Source of the DNA: Adiantum capillus-veneris
Taxonomy: Eukaryota; Streptophyta; Polypodiopsida; Polypodiales; Pteridaceae
NCBI GenBank assembly: GCA_014529385.2
Contig: CM043949.1
Coordinates: 149,215,850 to 149,279,849, forward strand
Reading direction: 5' to 3'
DNA: 64,000 nucleotides
Every line of letters starts with the position of its first letter. The stretch's first letter is position 1. Under the pieces are notes generated by a model. That model worked only from the letters and a program-made list of their open reading frames with translations, ran no database searches and was not told the origin of the DNA. Below, in pieces: positions 41,996 to 52,955 of this stretch. The position numbers and the translations under genes were made by a program.

Positions 41996-43084
41996 TTATT
42001 TGAAGCACTTTATCTCCTCCTGTGTTAGAAACTCCTTGCAACCAATCTGCAACTCTTGAAAAGACTCCTTTGTGAAGGTATACCCAATCTTTTTAGGATT
42101 CCTCAAACTTGGTTGTAAAGAAGCTTGCTCAATCTTTTCCCTATTGTTGGGGGGTAAGGGTGAATCTACTGGTTTCACCTTTTTTGCTACACTCTTGTAT
42201 TTAGTTTCAACATGGATTTCTGGGCCAACTGTTTGATTTTCTTTAAAGGCTTCTATTACTTGATACATTTCCATAGAGCAAACTTTCACAACTTCATTTT
42301 CAAGATGCAAACTAGACCCCATTATAGCATCAAGATCACCCATAGTATCTACAAAAGAAACTTGTTCACACAAACCCAAAACATTTTCAGTAGGCTCTAG
42401 CAACCCACTCTTTTTCATGCCTATTTGTACATTATGCACATATTGCCTCTCACATCTCTTCAAATCTTCAAGTTTTGTAAAACATATTGATCCATTCCTT
42501 GTTACCAAGGAGCCCGTTGAAAAAGTTTCACCTATTTTTGGATCAGGCGAGACTCTTTTTCTTTCTGTACCATTGCAATCTCGCTTTCAATGGTACTTGG
42601 CCAAAACCCATCATTTCTCTATGATCATGAAACTCTTTGCTCACCTTTGGTAGAGGATGTCCTCTGAGGTTGTCACGGTTTCTTTCATGGTTCACACAAA
42701 ATGTGAGAAATTGGACAGTTCGTTTACCATCTTTGCTACGTATCCTAGCATACACTGAACCATCATCCATGAACCATCATCCATTACTTTTGTTTCCATT
42801 CGAACTCCCACAATGTAGGGTTGTCCAAGGATGAGATGATATGAAGATGTATCCTATACAAAGAAGTTTTGGTCAATCTTTACATCACCTATTGTCACCT
42901 TCACACCTGGACATGCTGCATACAATTCACCGGATGAATTGTTTTCCACTTTTACCATCCGGCCATGATCTGTGTCCATCGGCCATTTGCACTTGTTGTA
43001 GAGACTCTTTGACATTATGTTTATTTCTGAACCATGGTCAATTAAGGCAAAAAATGGCTCTTCAAGATCACCTACGTTGACCAA
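41996..43084 (-). pseudogene. Gyp-G protease and protease-RT linker
   Basis: 42854-43084 encodes a retropepsin-like stretch with FFALIDHGSEINIMSKSLYN. The catalytic triplet is D-H-G where D-S/T-G is usual. Segments 42543-42770 and 41996-42508 form a linker of about 300 residues to RT (KVCSMEMYQVIEAFKENQT, FTKESFQELQIGCKEFLTQE). Stops and frame changes separate the pieces. Confidence 0.78.
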
Positions 43085-44891
43085 AGTTTCTGTAGTAGCC
43101 CTTGCCCAATGATTCGTGAATAGTAACTCCTAGGAATATCTTCAACTTCTTCAACATCATTTGAGAAATGCACTTGCTTCACTCTCCCACTAGATTGGTA
43201 GCATCCCTTGTGTCTTCGAGGTTTCCCCTTCAACCTGTGGATGAGAAACTTCAGCAAGGGTTTGCCTCTTCCTCTTGATGATGTCAATGATCTCCTCATG
43301 GAATTCACGCCTTTCAATGCCAAGAACTTCTCCCATAGTAAACTCAATCTTGCTATTCAAGATCCTTTCCTTCAAGACTTTCTTTAAATCTGTAGCAAAC
43401 TCAATATCAGATTGTAGTTTATAAGTTGGACCTTTTGTCTTACCTTTTGATGGCTCTTTCTTCTTTTCTGTTGTAGACTCCTCCATGAGTACTTCAAGTG
43501 GAGATGCTCCTTTTGTTGAGGGTGTTTGAGAAGGCATTGAGTCACTTCTTTCTCCACTTCTCATGTCTGCGCTTCTCTTCTACAATTGCCTCATTTTGTT
43601 GGCATTTTGTAATGTATGCATGCACTGACAATGAGTCCACTGGATCATTCCATCATGTTTCTAGACGTATGAAATCACCTGCTTCATGTAGAATCTCTTT
43701 TGTAAGCTTTCCCTTTTTAGCTAATTGCATGACATTTGGCCAAATTTGACCATGATGGTCACTCACCTCTTCATCACAAAAATGTTCTATTTTTACTCCA
43801 TAAGTAGCTGCCTCAACTGAAGATGTGCCATGCTTAGTTTCCATATCTTCAACTAAGGTTTGCATTCCCCCCTTCCCAAAGTTAGTTCTCAAGGGTAGAC
43901 CTGTCTCTCTTAAGTGGATTTTACCATCCTTAAAAAAGACAACATCTTTTGACAAAGCATCACTAAAATCATCACAATCCCTTCTTACATGGTCTGTACT
44001 ATCACACCAAATACATCTATTAACAAACCCTTCTTTGGGATGTTGTCTTTGCCTAGGAAGTGGCCTTAATGCTTGGCCTTTTTCTTCAAGCTTTGCAAGC
44101 CTCACCGTCAATTCACGCATTCCCTTCACAAGCTCATCTAGCATGGACTCATCAAACTTAAGAGCGATAAAAGTAGGCTTTACCATTTTGTCAGAAGTTG
44201 AGGTTGAAGGACTTGTAGTGTTTACTACCATCTTGTCCCTTCTTCTTTGTTGTTTGGCAAGAACCAAGACAGCACCTTCAACTTCATTCCAGTCGGTCTT
44301 TAGTCCTTGCTCAGCATCTTTATCTTCAAGAAGAAGCCCCAAATTACTCTTTACCTGCACCTGCTAAGAAAAGATTCGTCTTCTCTACATCTAGTGTGGC
44401 CCTTTCTGTCCTTGTGACTTGTGCATAGCGCCGCTCAAATTCCCTAAGTAGCTCTGTTATTGATAGTCCTTGCTTTGGCTTGACTACCCATTCTAAGAAT
44501 GTCCTTTTGTTTACTCTCTCAAAGTCCTCCATGAAATATTCCTCCTTTAAAGCTACTTTGAGTTCTTCTCAATTTCTCCCATGCCCATCTTTAATTGCCC
44601 TAACATGCTCCTTAATTTCTGGAGAAACAACTAGCTCAAAGCTTTGAATCATCTCACCTTCTGACACGCGATGCAGCTCCATATCCTTCACATACTTGCG
44701 TAAGTACTTGGTTACATCTTTGCCATTGAATTGATCCATTTTGTAGACGTGCGTTTGTATGGCCTTCATTGCTGAAATCTCAATTCTTTCAGTGGCATGT
44801 TCTTGTTGCATGAACATTGCAAATGCTTGAAACATTTGCATTGTTGTTGGGTCAAAATGCATACCCTATTGCTCAACATGATCACCCATTG
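43085..44891 (-). pseudogene. Gyp-G gag
   Basis: The likely start is the ATG at 44891 (Met-Gly-Asp-His-Val-Glu-Gln), which is followed by a stop and then MHFDPTTMQMFQAFAMFMQQ. The capsid-like core includes QFNGKDVTKYLRKYVKDMEL, FERVNKRTFLEWVVKPK and ELLREFERRYAQV. A CCHC knuckle, CIWCDSTDHVRRDC, lies near 44015-43974, and the Cys/His spacing CX2CX4HX4C is intact. The C-terminal part (43190-43564) is Lys/Glu-rich. Interruptions are single stops at about 44569 and 44344 and frame changes at about 43653 and 43190. Confidence 0.85.
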
Positions 44892-44902
44892 TTACGCAGT
44901 GC

Positions 44903-44907
44903 AAACT
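44903..44907. repeat. F1 target-site duplication, left (AAACT)
   Basis: Directly before TGTTAAG; recurs at 50282-50286. Confidence 0.93.
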
Positions 44908-45623
44908 TGTTAAGTATGGAGCCTGATTTACCCTTGTAATCTTCTATGGTAAAAGCGCACATTTGTAAGGCCCCCATTATGAGGAGAAGCCATCGTGCGT
45001 GAAGGAAAATCACTCACCGAAAACCAAAATTTTTAGGGACAAGAATCAAGGGCCGGAATATTCTGGAAAACAACCGGTCGATTCGCCGGTGGCCGGTAGT
45101 CAATGGCCGATGGCCGGTGGTCGGAAGTCAATGGCCGGTGGCCGGTGGTCGGAAGTCAATGGCCGGTGACCGGTGGCCGAATTCAAAAGCGGACTTGTCT
45201 TCTCAAGGGCAGCCACACATGGGCGGATTGGAGGGTGCGATTTGGACTTATTCGCACAAGGGCGGCTACACATGGCTGTCTCTCATAACAGAGAGCAGCT
45301 CTTTTGGCCTATAAAAGGAGGCCATTTCTACACACATTTCATAGTGTGAAGTTGATGCAACAAGGTGAGTGTGAGGTGGTGAGAGTGAAGCAAGGCGGGA
45401 GCTCCATTAAGGGTATAATCCCTTTGTAAACTACTTCTTGTTTTGAAGTACTAAATCCATTGAGTGGCTACTTTCCCGTGGACGTAGCCCACATTGGGTG
45501 AACCACGTATATCGTGTGTACTCTCTCTCTCTCTCTACTCTATAATCTCGTGTATATAAATCTGTCTCTCTCCATTAAGTAATCTACTCAATTATCTATT
45601 TAGCTACGTCTTATTTCTTAACA
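44908..45623 (+). repeat. F1 5' LTR (716 bp)
   Basis: Contains a 28-bp-unit array (three TCAATGGCC units, about 45100-45185), a TATA box, and the motif GTGGACGTAGCCCACATTGG common near plant copia LTR ends. Lacks about 80 bp present in the other three F LTRs (around 45050). Confidence 0.93.
45310..45316 (+). promoter_or_regulatory. TATA box of F1 5' LTR
   Basis: TATAAAA in GGCCTATAAAAGGAGGCC, conserved in all four F LTRs. The transcript probably starts 25-35 bases downstream. Confidence 0.75.
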
Positions 45624-45625
45624 AC

Positions 45626-45637
45626 TGGTATCAGAGC
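45626..45637 (+). other. F1 primer-binding site (initiator tRNA-Met)
   Basis: TGGTATCAGAGC two bases after the LTR. Confidence 0.95.
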
Positions 45638-45696
45638 AAGGTTTGCTCGTAGCTAAATTATCTCAAGGAAAGGATTCCTTGAATTGAGTGGGAGTT

Positions 45697-47308
45697 ATGG
45701 CGGAGGAAGGGAAGCTCAAGATTGAGAAGTTCAACGGCAAAAACTACCAACATTGGAAGATGCAGATTGAAGACTATCTCTACCAGAAGGACCTCTATTT
45801 ACCACTAGGCAGTCTTGCGAAGAAACCATCGGCATCCAATAAGGTATTTCTTATGAAGAGCTTGTTCAATCTAAATGTGGCAGAGAATGGTTCAGTTGCA
45901 GAACACGTAAATGACTTTAACACAAACATAAGTCAACTTCGATCAGTGAAAATCAATTTCAATGACGAAGTGCGAGCTCTCCTTATACTATCATCTCTAC
46001 CGGATAGTTGGGACAGCCTTGTGATGGCTGTAAGTAATTCTATCTCTGGCACAAATACTCTTAAGTTTGGATGTTGTGGGTGTTCTCCTAAGTGAGGAAA
46101 TGCGAACGAGAAGCACAGGGGAATCATCAAGTGCTGCACTATCAGTGGAAACAAGAGGAAGTCCTAAGGAGAGGTTCAAAAACCAAAAGGGTCGTGATCA
46201 TTCAAGACGGAGCAAATCACGAACAAAGTCAGTTCTTGAATGTTGGAACTGCGGCAAGAAGGGCCACGTCAAGAAGGATTGCTGGTCCAAGAAGAAGAAG
46301 GAGACAGAGTCTCAAGACAACAAGCCAACATCGGAGGCCAATGTGGAAGGTAAAGTAGAGCAAGATGCTCTAATTCTCTCATTAGACAATGTGTCTAATT
46401 CCTGGATAGTAGATTCCGGGGCTTCATTCCATGCGACACCACACAAGCAACATTTCCAAGACTACACCAAAGGTAATTTTGGGTATGTATACTTGGGAGA
46501 TGATGAAGCTTGTGAGATTGTCAACAAAGGTACAGTTTCTGTCAAAACTGCTAACAGAAATGAATGGAAGCTTAAAGATGTTAGGCATGTTCCTTCTCTT
46601 CGCAAAAATTTGATCTCTACAAGACAATTGGACGATGAAGGTCACAACATTGCATTCAGAAACAAACGGTGGAAGATCTCAAAGGGATCTTTGGTGGTTG
46701 CCAAGGGTGAAAAAGTCGGTACACTTTACTTGTGTATTGTTAGCACGCAACCTTCAGCTTGTGCAGCAACTACAGAAGTTGATAGTGCGGTGTGGCACTA
46801 CCGACTTGGGCATATGAGTGCCAAAGGAATGCAAATCCTTCAAACAAAGAAGCTTCTACCAGGTTTGAAAGAAGTGGACTTAGAGTTCTGTGAAGATTGT
46901 GTTTATGGTAAACAAAAGAGGGTAAAATTTCAAAAATCAGGAAATGAAAGAAAAAATAAAAAACTTGAGTTGGTTCATTCTGATGTTTGGGGTCCTGCAA
47001 GTACACCATCACTTGGTGGCTCATTGTACTATGTAGAATTCATAGACGATGCGACTAGAAAAACATGGGTTTATATCATGAAGAATAAATCCGATGTATT
47101 TTCCATATTTCAAAGGTGGAAAGCCTTTGTCGAGAATGAAACAGGTACCAAGGTTAAATGCCTCATATCCGACAATGGAGGCGAATATTGCAGCCAAGCT
47201 TTTGAAAGCTTTTGTGCTAGCAATGGCATTCGGAGGCAAAGGACAACCCCAAGGACACCTCAACAAAATGGGATTTCGGAAAGGATGAACAGAACAATCA
47301 TGGAATGA
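45697..47308 (+). pseudogene. F1 gag, protease and integrase
   Basis: The ATG at 45697 (MAEEGKLKIEKFNGKNYQHW) is the start shared with F2; the GTG nine bases upstream is not needed. Compared with F2, about 150 bp of gag is missing in frame after LAKK. The frame shifts at about 46068 and resumes with the knuckle CWNCGKKGHVKKDCW, the intact protease motif WIVDSGASFHAT, the zinc domain (WHYRLGHMSAKGMQIL, CEDCVYGKQ) and the integrase core (FIDDATRKTWVYIM, ISDNGGEYCSQAF, PQQNGISERMN). A stop at 47306-47308 replaces the Arg codon seen in F2. Confidence 0.93.
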
Positions 47309-49409
47309 GCACGAAGCATGCGCCTACATGCAGGCCTATCGCTTGAGCTTTGGGCGGAAGCTGTAAGTACGTCTGTGTACTTAATCAATCGGTCACCCTC
47401 AACGACTTTGGATGGAGGAGTTCCAGAAGAGGCATGGACAGGTAAACCGGTGAATTATGCATTTCTCAAAGTGTTTGGGTGTGAGGCTTTCATGCACATA
47501 GATAGAAGCCTAAGATCAAAGCTAGATGCAAAGTCCAAAAAGTGTTTCTTCATTGGCTATGGAGAAGGAGACTTTGGGTATCGCCTATGGAATCCTGAAG
47601 ATGGTAAAATCTTAAGGAGTAGGGATGTAATTTTTAACGAACAAAATATGTACAAAGATTACTTGGAAAGAAAACAAACAAAAGAAACAGGTGATGAGTA
47701 CATGGAGCTTGAGGACGGTGAAGACTCAAGGACTGCAAACGGTGATAATGTGCAACAACGTCAACCAAATGAGGAGCCTCAACCTATTCCCCGAAGATCT
47801 ACAAGAGCAAGTAGACCTCCAGAAAGGTTTGTTCCTTCCTTCAACCATCTCTTGATCTCAGATTCTGGAGAGCCGGAATCATACGAAGAAGCTATGCAAC
47901 ATAAATCCAAAGAAGAATGGACGAAGAGCATGCAAGTGGAGATGGATTCACTACATCGCAACCAAACATGGGAGTTGGTTGAGTTGCCTAAAGGTAAGCG
48001 GGCACTTCAAAACAAATGGGTGTACAAGCTGAAGGAAGAAGAAGGTGGGAAGAAAAGGTACAAGTCTAGGCTTGTGGTAAAAGGTTTTTCTCAAAAGAAA
48101 GGTATTGACATCAATGAAATATTTTCTCCTATTGTAAAAATGAACTCAATTAGGCTTGTCTTAAGCCTTGTGGCTGCTCATGATCTAAATCTCGAGCAAA
48201 TGGATGTAAATACGGCATTCCCTCACGGTGACTTAGAGGAGGAAATCTACATGCTTCAACCAAAGGGGTAAGGAGAAAATGGTTTGCAGATTAAAGAAGA
48301 GCTTGTATGGTTTAAAGCAAGCATCAAGACAATGGTACTTGAAGTTTGATCGATGGATGTTGGATCATGGATTCACAAGATGCAACTCCGATCACTGCGT
48401 CTACACGAAGAATTTGGGAGATGGGAAATTCATCATCCTAATGTTGTATGTTGATGACATGTTGATTGCAAGTGCTAACATGCAGGACATCAAAGACCTA
48501 AAAGAGGAGCTGTCCAAATCTTTTTCAATGAAAGATTTAGGTGCTGCAAAGAGGATACTTGGTATGAAAATATCAAGGGACAGGACGAAGAAGACAATAA
48601 AGCTATCTTAAGAAGATTACATCAAGAAAGTACTAGAAAGGTTTGCAATGCAAAATGCAAAACCAGTTTCTACACCTTTGGCTGGTCATTTTAAACTAAC
48701 GAAGGATATGTGTCCAAAGACACAAGAGGAGATAGCCTATATGTCTAAAGTTCCATATGCTGCAGCGGTAGGTTCTCTAATGTATGCTATGGTCTGGACA
48801 AGGCCAGACATTGCACATGCAGTGGGAGTTGTGAGTAGGTTCATGGACAACCCAGGTAAAGAGCATTGGCAAGCTGTGAAGTGGATACTTAGGTATCTAA
48901 AAGGGACAACAACAAATGCTTTGTATTTTGGAGGAACTGATATTTTTCTAGAAGGGTATGCTGATGCAAATATGGCAGGTGACAAAGATACTCGAAGGAG
49001 CACTACTGGCTATGTGTTCACGGTTGGAGGAACAGCACTAAGCTGGGCTTCAAAGCTGCAGAAAGTGGTTTCACTTTCTACCACGGAAGCAGAGTATGTA
49101 GCAATGACGGAGGCAAGCAAAGAAATTCTGTGGCTTCACAGATTCTTAGAAGAGCTTGGATTCAAACAAGACAATTGTGTCTTGTACAGTGATAGTCAAA
49201 GCGCTATCCATCTTGCGAAGAACTTAGCCTTTCATTCAAGGACAAAGAACATTGAGGTGAGATATCACTTCATACGCACTCTTTTGGAAGAGGGACAACT
49301 AAAGCTAGGAAAAGTGAATACAAGTGAAAATCCTGCAGACATGTTTACAAAGGTGGTCAACAAGGAGAAGTTGAGTTTTTGCTCATCTTCAATCGGCATT
49401 CAAGGATAA
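47309..49409 (+). pseudogene. F1 integrase end, RT and RNase H
   Basis: Integrase C-terminus (LELWAEAVSTSVYLINRSPS, FGCEAFMHIDRSLRSKLD), RT (NKWVYKLKEEEGGKKRYKSR, MDVNTAFPHGDLEEEIYMLQ). A 14-bp deletion at about 48270, between two GGTA repeats, shifts the frame. RT continues with LYGLKQASRQWYLKF and intact MLYVDDMLIAS, then a stop at 48609-48611. RNase H follows (LEGYADANMAGDKDTRR, LSTTEAEYVAMTEASKEI, DSQSAIHLAKNLAFHSRTK) to the stop after 49406. Confidence 0.93.
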
Positions 49410-49461
49410 GAAGCCAGAATGGAAAGCAGTCACAGGTTTGGTTTGGAGATCAGTCTCCAAG

Positions 49462-49469
49462 TGGGAGAT
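49462..49469 (+). other. F1 polypurine tract
   Basis: AAGTGGGAGAT before the 3' LTR. Confidence 0.8.
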
Positions 49470-50281
49470 TGTTAAGTATGGAGCCTGATTTACCCTTGTA
49501 ATCTTCTATGGTAAAAGCGCACATTTGTAAGGCCCCCATTATGAGGAGAAGCCATCGTGCGTGAAGGAAAATCGCTCACCGGAAACCAAAATTTTCATGG
49601 ACAAGAATTAGGGGCAACTTTAAAGGCCTCCGAAACTTTTTTTCACCAGAATATTCTTTTTTCGCCGGAATATTATGGCCGGACGGCGGCCGAAAAGTGG
49701 TCGGAAAACAACCGGTGGATTGGTCGGTGGCCGGTAGTCAATGGCCGATGGCCGGTGGTCGGAAGTCAATGGCCGGTGGCCGGTGGTCGGAAGTCAATGG
49801 CCAGTGGCCGGTGGCCGAATTCAATGGCCGGTGGCCGAATTCAAAAGCGGACTTGTCTTCTCAAGGGCGGCCACACATGGGCGGATTGGAGGGTCCGATT
49901 TGGACTTATTCGCACAAGGGCGGCTACACATGGCTGTCTCTCATAAGAGAGGGCAGCTCTTTTGGCCTATAAAAGGAGGCCATTTCTACACACATTTCAT
50001 AGTGTGAAGTTGATGCAACAAGGTGAGTGTGAGGTGGTGAGAGTGAAGCAAGGCGGGAGCTCCATTAAGGGTATAATCCCTTTGTAAACTACTTCTTGTT
50101 TTGAAGTACTAAAGCCATTGAGTGGCTGCTTTTCCGTGGACGTAGCCCACATTGGGTGAATCACGTATATCGTGTGTACTCTCTCTCTCTCTCTACTCTA
50201 TAATCTCGTGTATATAAGTCTGTCTCTCTCCATTAAGTAATCTACTCTATTATCTATTTAGCTACGTCTTATTTCCTAACA
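49470..50281 (+). repeat. F1 3' LTR (812 bp)
   Basis: Carries four TCAATGGCC units (about 49736-49830) and the TATA box at 49968-49974. Confidence 0.93.
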
Positions 50282-50286
50282 AAACT
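50282..50286. repeat. F1 target-site duplication, right (AAACT)
   Basis: Directly after the LTR end CCTAACA. Confidence 0.93.
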
Positions 50287-50302
50287 CTCACCCTGGCAGC
50301 TT
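50287..50302 (-). other. Gyp-G leader between primer site and F1
   Basis: Sixteen bases of the Gyp-G leader; the remainder is at 44892-44902 on the other side of F1. Confidence 0.7.
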
Positions 50303-50318
50303 CGCGTCGGGTTCACCA
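50303..50318 (-). other. Gyp-G primer-binding site, tRNA-Trp type
   Basis: The coding strand reads TGGTGAACCCGACGCG. Its first 14 bases match the complement of the 3' end of plant tRNA-Trp as I know it (CGTCGGGTTCACCA). It lies six bases inside the LTR end TTGACA. With F1 removed, only about 32 bases separate it from the gag ATG. Confidence 0.8.
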
Positions 50319-50479
50319 AAAATATGTCAAGAAGTAGGCGGTGTTTCCAGGAATGCACCGGGCCTCTTGCTGTGAGAGTTTGTGAGGAAGCTCAAGGGTT
50401 ATGAGAAGGAGCTAAGATGTAGATAACATAGCTTCTAGAGATAAAGAAGAAATGTAGCCAAGAAGCCGCTCACTTTTCC

Positions 50480-51213
50480 TCACAAACACACACGTGATGG
50501 AGAGAACTCACGAAAGATAGTCAGAACAACAAGGATGAAAATAACTACATCCAAAGACACTTCATGATTAATCATAGGGAGGATAAAGGGTAGAGAAGAG
50601 GTGTTTATCTCTTGCAGTCGTTTTCTACCAAACATAGTTGTAATGATCTGCTGATAAAACATCTTGCGGTCCAAGATTACTTTGATTGATTGAATTTGTT
50701 GTGGTACATAAGTTTGGTTCCTTGCAAAAGGTTGATGTGTTGGGTCCATCACATGATAATTCGGAAAGGCTCTCTCCTTCGTGGTGGAAGGTTATAGTCG
50801 GAGGTGTAGAGCTCTTGGTAGTCGAGGTCAAATTTATAGTACCACAGGACAAGGTTGTCTTTGCCTTCTAGCTCTAGGATTGCCCCTCTAGCAAGCTCTT
50901 GGAAAAGCTTGAACTCTCTCTCTTTGAGCAACTTCACTTTCCTGCAAGATAGAGTGCCATCTAGTGTATACACAGGTGTGATGAGGTAGGTGGTGAGTCT
51001 TACCACTTGTATTAATCCAAGTTGGATGGATACATAGCAAGTCGTAAAGTCGTCATCATAGCCTTGATTCACAAGCAACACCCCTTGAAGGTGGAGGGTC
51101 TTGTCTTTCCGCCAAGCAAAACCTGTGTCAAAGACCTTGTCAATGACAAGCTCCGCCACTTCACTCGGTAGACAACATAGAATCCATGCTGCTGTTTCTA
51201 GTTCCTGGCTCAT
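50480..51213 (-). CDS. Unrecognised ORF pair in the Gyp-G 5' LTR (K region)
   Basis: A 154-codon ORF (51213-50749: MSQELETAAWILCCLPSEVA, KLLKEREFKLFQELARGAIL, NLVLWYYKFDLDYQELYTSD) is followed, overlapping by four bases in the next frame, by a 90-codon ORF (50752-50480: MFYQQIITTMFGRKRLQEIN, LPFILPMINHEVSLDVVIFI). The second matches the two segments at 37059-37570 in the other LTR. No known domain is apparent. The strand is the same as Gyp-G. This could be a captured host sequence or part of another retroelement. An intron-like GT...AG from 51497-51754 to about 51205 is possible. Coding is not proven. Confidence 0.4.
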
Positions 51214-51496
51214 GAGATGAGAGTGAGGTATAGAAAGACTTTGGAGGATTTACCCTTTTGTTTTGGAGACGGGGTGATTGTCGGCACTGGAAAACCTTTG
51301 AATCTTTTGGTGCAAGGGAGAGGGAGGGACCACGAGTTTATAGTAGCTTCCTCAAGTTGTGAAGGCTTGTTGTGGACGTAGGTGGAATAGATGGAAAGAT
51401 GTGGACGTAGATGTAGAGAAGCCTGGTGCTACTTGAAAGCCTACTGATGTGAGAACGCCTGTACGAATGTCGAGGGAGAAAATGATGGCCTTTTCT

Positions 51497-51754
51497 TCAC
51501 TTTGGGTTGCACTCATGTCGAAGGTGCGGTTTTTGGCTACAATGTGAGCATGATGCAGCTTGTGCCTTTCTTTTATGCTTGCGGGGATGATGAAAAATGT
51601 AAACAATTTGAGTAGGGAAAGAGGGTCTTACCACCTCTTCTATGCTAACAATACAACACCTTGGAAAGAGTGTCTTGATGACTTGAGTCAAACCTTCTTG
51701 AAGCTCCTCCTCTTCAGTGGTCCAATTAGAGAATTCAAGAAGCCACTCCTCCAT
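51497..51754 (-). CDS. Unrecognised upstream ORF of the K region
   Basis: 85 codons, starting MEEWLLEFSNWTTEEEELQE, about 55 bases after a primer-site-like sequence. After SIEEV a GTAAGA could be a splice donor. The rest of the ORF is compositionally different (HHPRKHKRKAQAASCSHCSQ). Function unknown. Confidence 0.35.
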   Translation of the reverse strand: MEEWLLEFSNWTTEEEELQEGLTQVIKTLFPRCCIVSIEEVVRPSFPTQIVYIFHHPRKHKRKAQAASCSHCSQKPHLRHECNPK

Positions 51755-51809
51755 GAAGAGAAGTAAACATATCAGGCTTGTACACTAAAGGTCTTGACTT
51801 CGATCCTCA

Positions 51810-51825
51810 GTGGGGGCACCAAATG
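51810..51825 (-). other. Primer-site-like sequence in K
   Basis: The minus strand reads TGGTGCCCCCACTGAGGATC, followed by GAAGTC. It contains a T-loop-like GATCGAA and lies at a CCTCTCA end. Similar to the J site at 28286. The tRNA was not assigned. Confidence 0.45.
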
Positions 51826-52923
51826 AGAGGCGGAAGTGAAAAAATAGACCCGGTGGCCTCTACACCAAGACTATGCACAATGGCCTCATCATGGGGAATA
51901 CGCAATAGGCGCACCACCTAGCAAGATATGCGGCTAGGACGCATACATATACACAATGAAACATGCCATGGAAAACAATTTTAAGATCCACGTCCAAATG
52001 TGGAATGGGGTGGTTAGAGAATAAGGTGAGAGGAGGGGTGAGTGAGTGAGAATGGGCTTGAACTATAACCTCATGAAAGGATTTTACAAAATGAGTGGAT
52101 CTACTATGGTTTTGGAGGTTTTTTTCAAAACCCTGAAAGGACACTTTTATGTCCTGTTAGGTTACCAACCTAGTGTTAAAAGAGCCTTGTCTCTTGTAAT
52201 CATGCTTGAAGACTTGTAGAACCATAGCCATTCTAGAGGGAAGAAAACTAGGGATGGCCTGTGTCACCATTACATGAGAAAACTGGGGTCCACTACAAAA
52301 ATCATAGGTCCGCGTTCATAACTCCAAAAATTCTGAAAAAAATAGAGCTAAAAGCTGAGATCACGAGCTACATCTTTCATATTGAACGCTCCTTCAGATT
52401 CGGGGTTCTTCTTTACTTTAAAACTACAGCCAAATAATGTATTATTTGTGGCTGCAAATGTCTTTTGGTGGTCCCCTTTGAGTGTACTTCTCTCTTGCCT
52501 TCAAGTGTAAGCTCCTTCATGTGTATGAAAACATAACCTAGAGTTTTGAAAAGATTGGCAATCATCTAGATGGAGGTATTATTGAAATTTGAAAGTGGGG
52601 TTGAGGTTTGAAAATGAAAACTAGTGAATAAAATATTTGGTAGGGTGGAATAATATATAAATATATTAGAAAATACTAAAATATATAATGTAATTTAGAA
52701 TATATATATTTAATATTTAAGGTCAAAAGAGAGATCAACAAAGAAAGCTTACTTATTTATGCTACATCGTGATTGATTAGCATAAGTCTTATTTATTTAA
52801 TAAAGAGTAAAACTTTTGTGAAAAAGGGAAGAAAAATCAAAAGTAACTTATGTAATAGGAAATATTTTGGTAAAAGGGCAAAGATATATCGGGGGGTTCC
52901 CATGCATGGAAAAGCTTGCCTCA
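51826..52923 (-). repeat. Possible LTR of an element K inside the Gyp-G LTR
   Basis: On the minus strand it would start TGAGGCAAGC at 52923 and end GCCTCTCA at 51826, a TG...CA pair with near-inverted ends, next to the primer-site-like sequence. No second LTR was found. The right edge coincides with the point where similarity to the other Gyp-G LTR resumes. No coding inside. Confidence 0.4.
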
Positions 52924-52950
52924 ATAGAATTAGAGATAGATCTAAGTGTG

Positions 52951-52955
52951 GTGGT
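52951..52955. repeat. F2 target-site duplication, left (GTGGT)
   Basis: Directly before TGTTAAG. Confidence 0.94.

Larger units (their letters stand above)
44908..50281 (+). mobile_element. F1, young Ty1/copia retrotransposon in the Gyp-G leader
   Basis: LTRs start TGTTAAGTATGGAG and end CTAACA or TTAACA, flanked by the perfect target duplication AAACT (44903-44907, 50282-50286). It is almost identical in sequence to F2. Its gag-pol is closed by an in-frame deletion in gag, a frameshift, a stop, a 14-bp deletion and another stop. Confidence 0.95.

Noticed and set aside
43825-44367. 180-codon plus-strand ORF
   Set aside because: Antisense of the Gyp-G gag with its clear zinc knuckle; a shadow.
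49557-50007. ORFs of 88-129 codons in the F LTRs (also 45103-45314, 53043-53453, 57879-58224)
   Set aside because: They run through the 28-bp LTR array in different frames in different copies, upstream of or across the TATA box; not conserved as protein.
51810-51835. Primer-site-like sequence considered as part of a tRNA gene
   Set aside because: Only the 3' half pattern is present; no anticodon arm or D-arm is found upstream.
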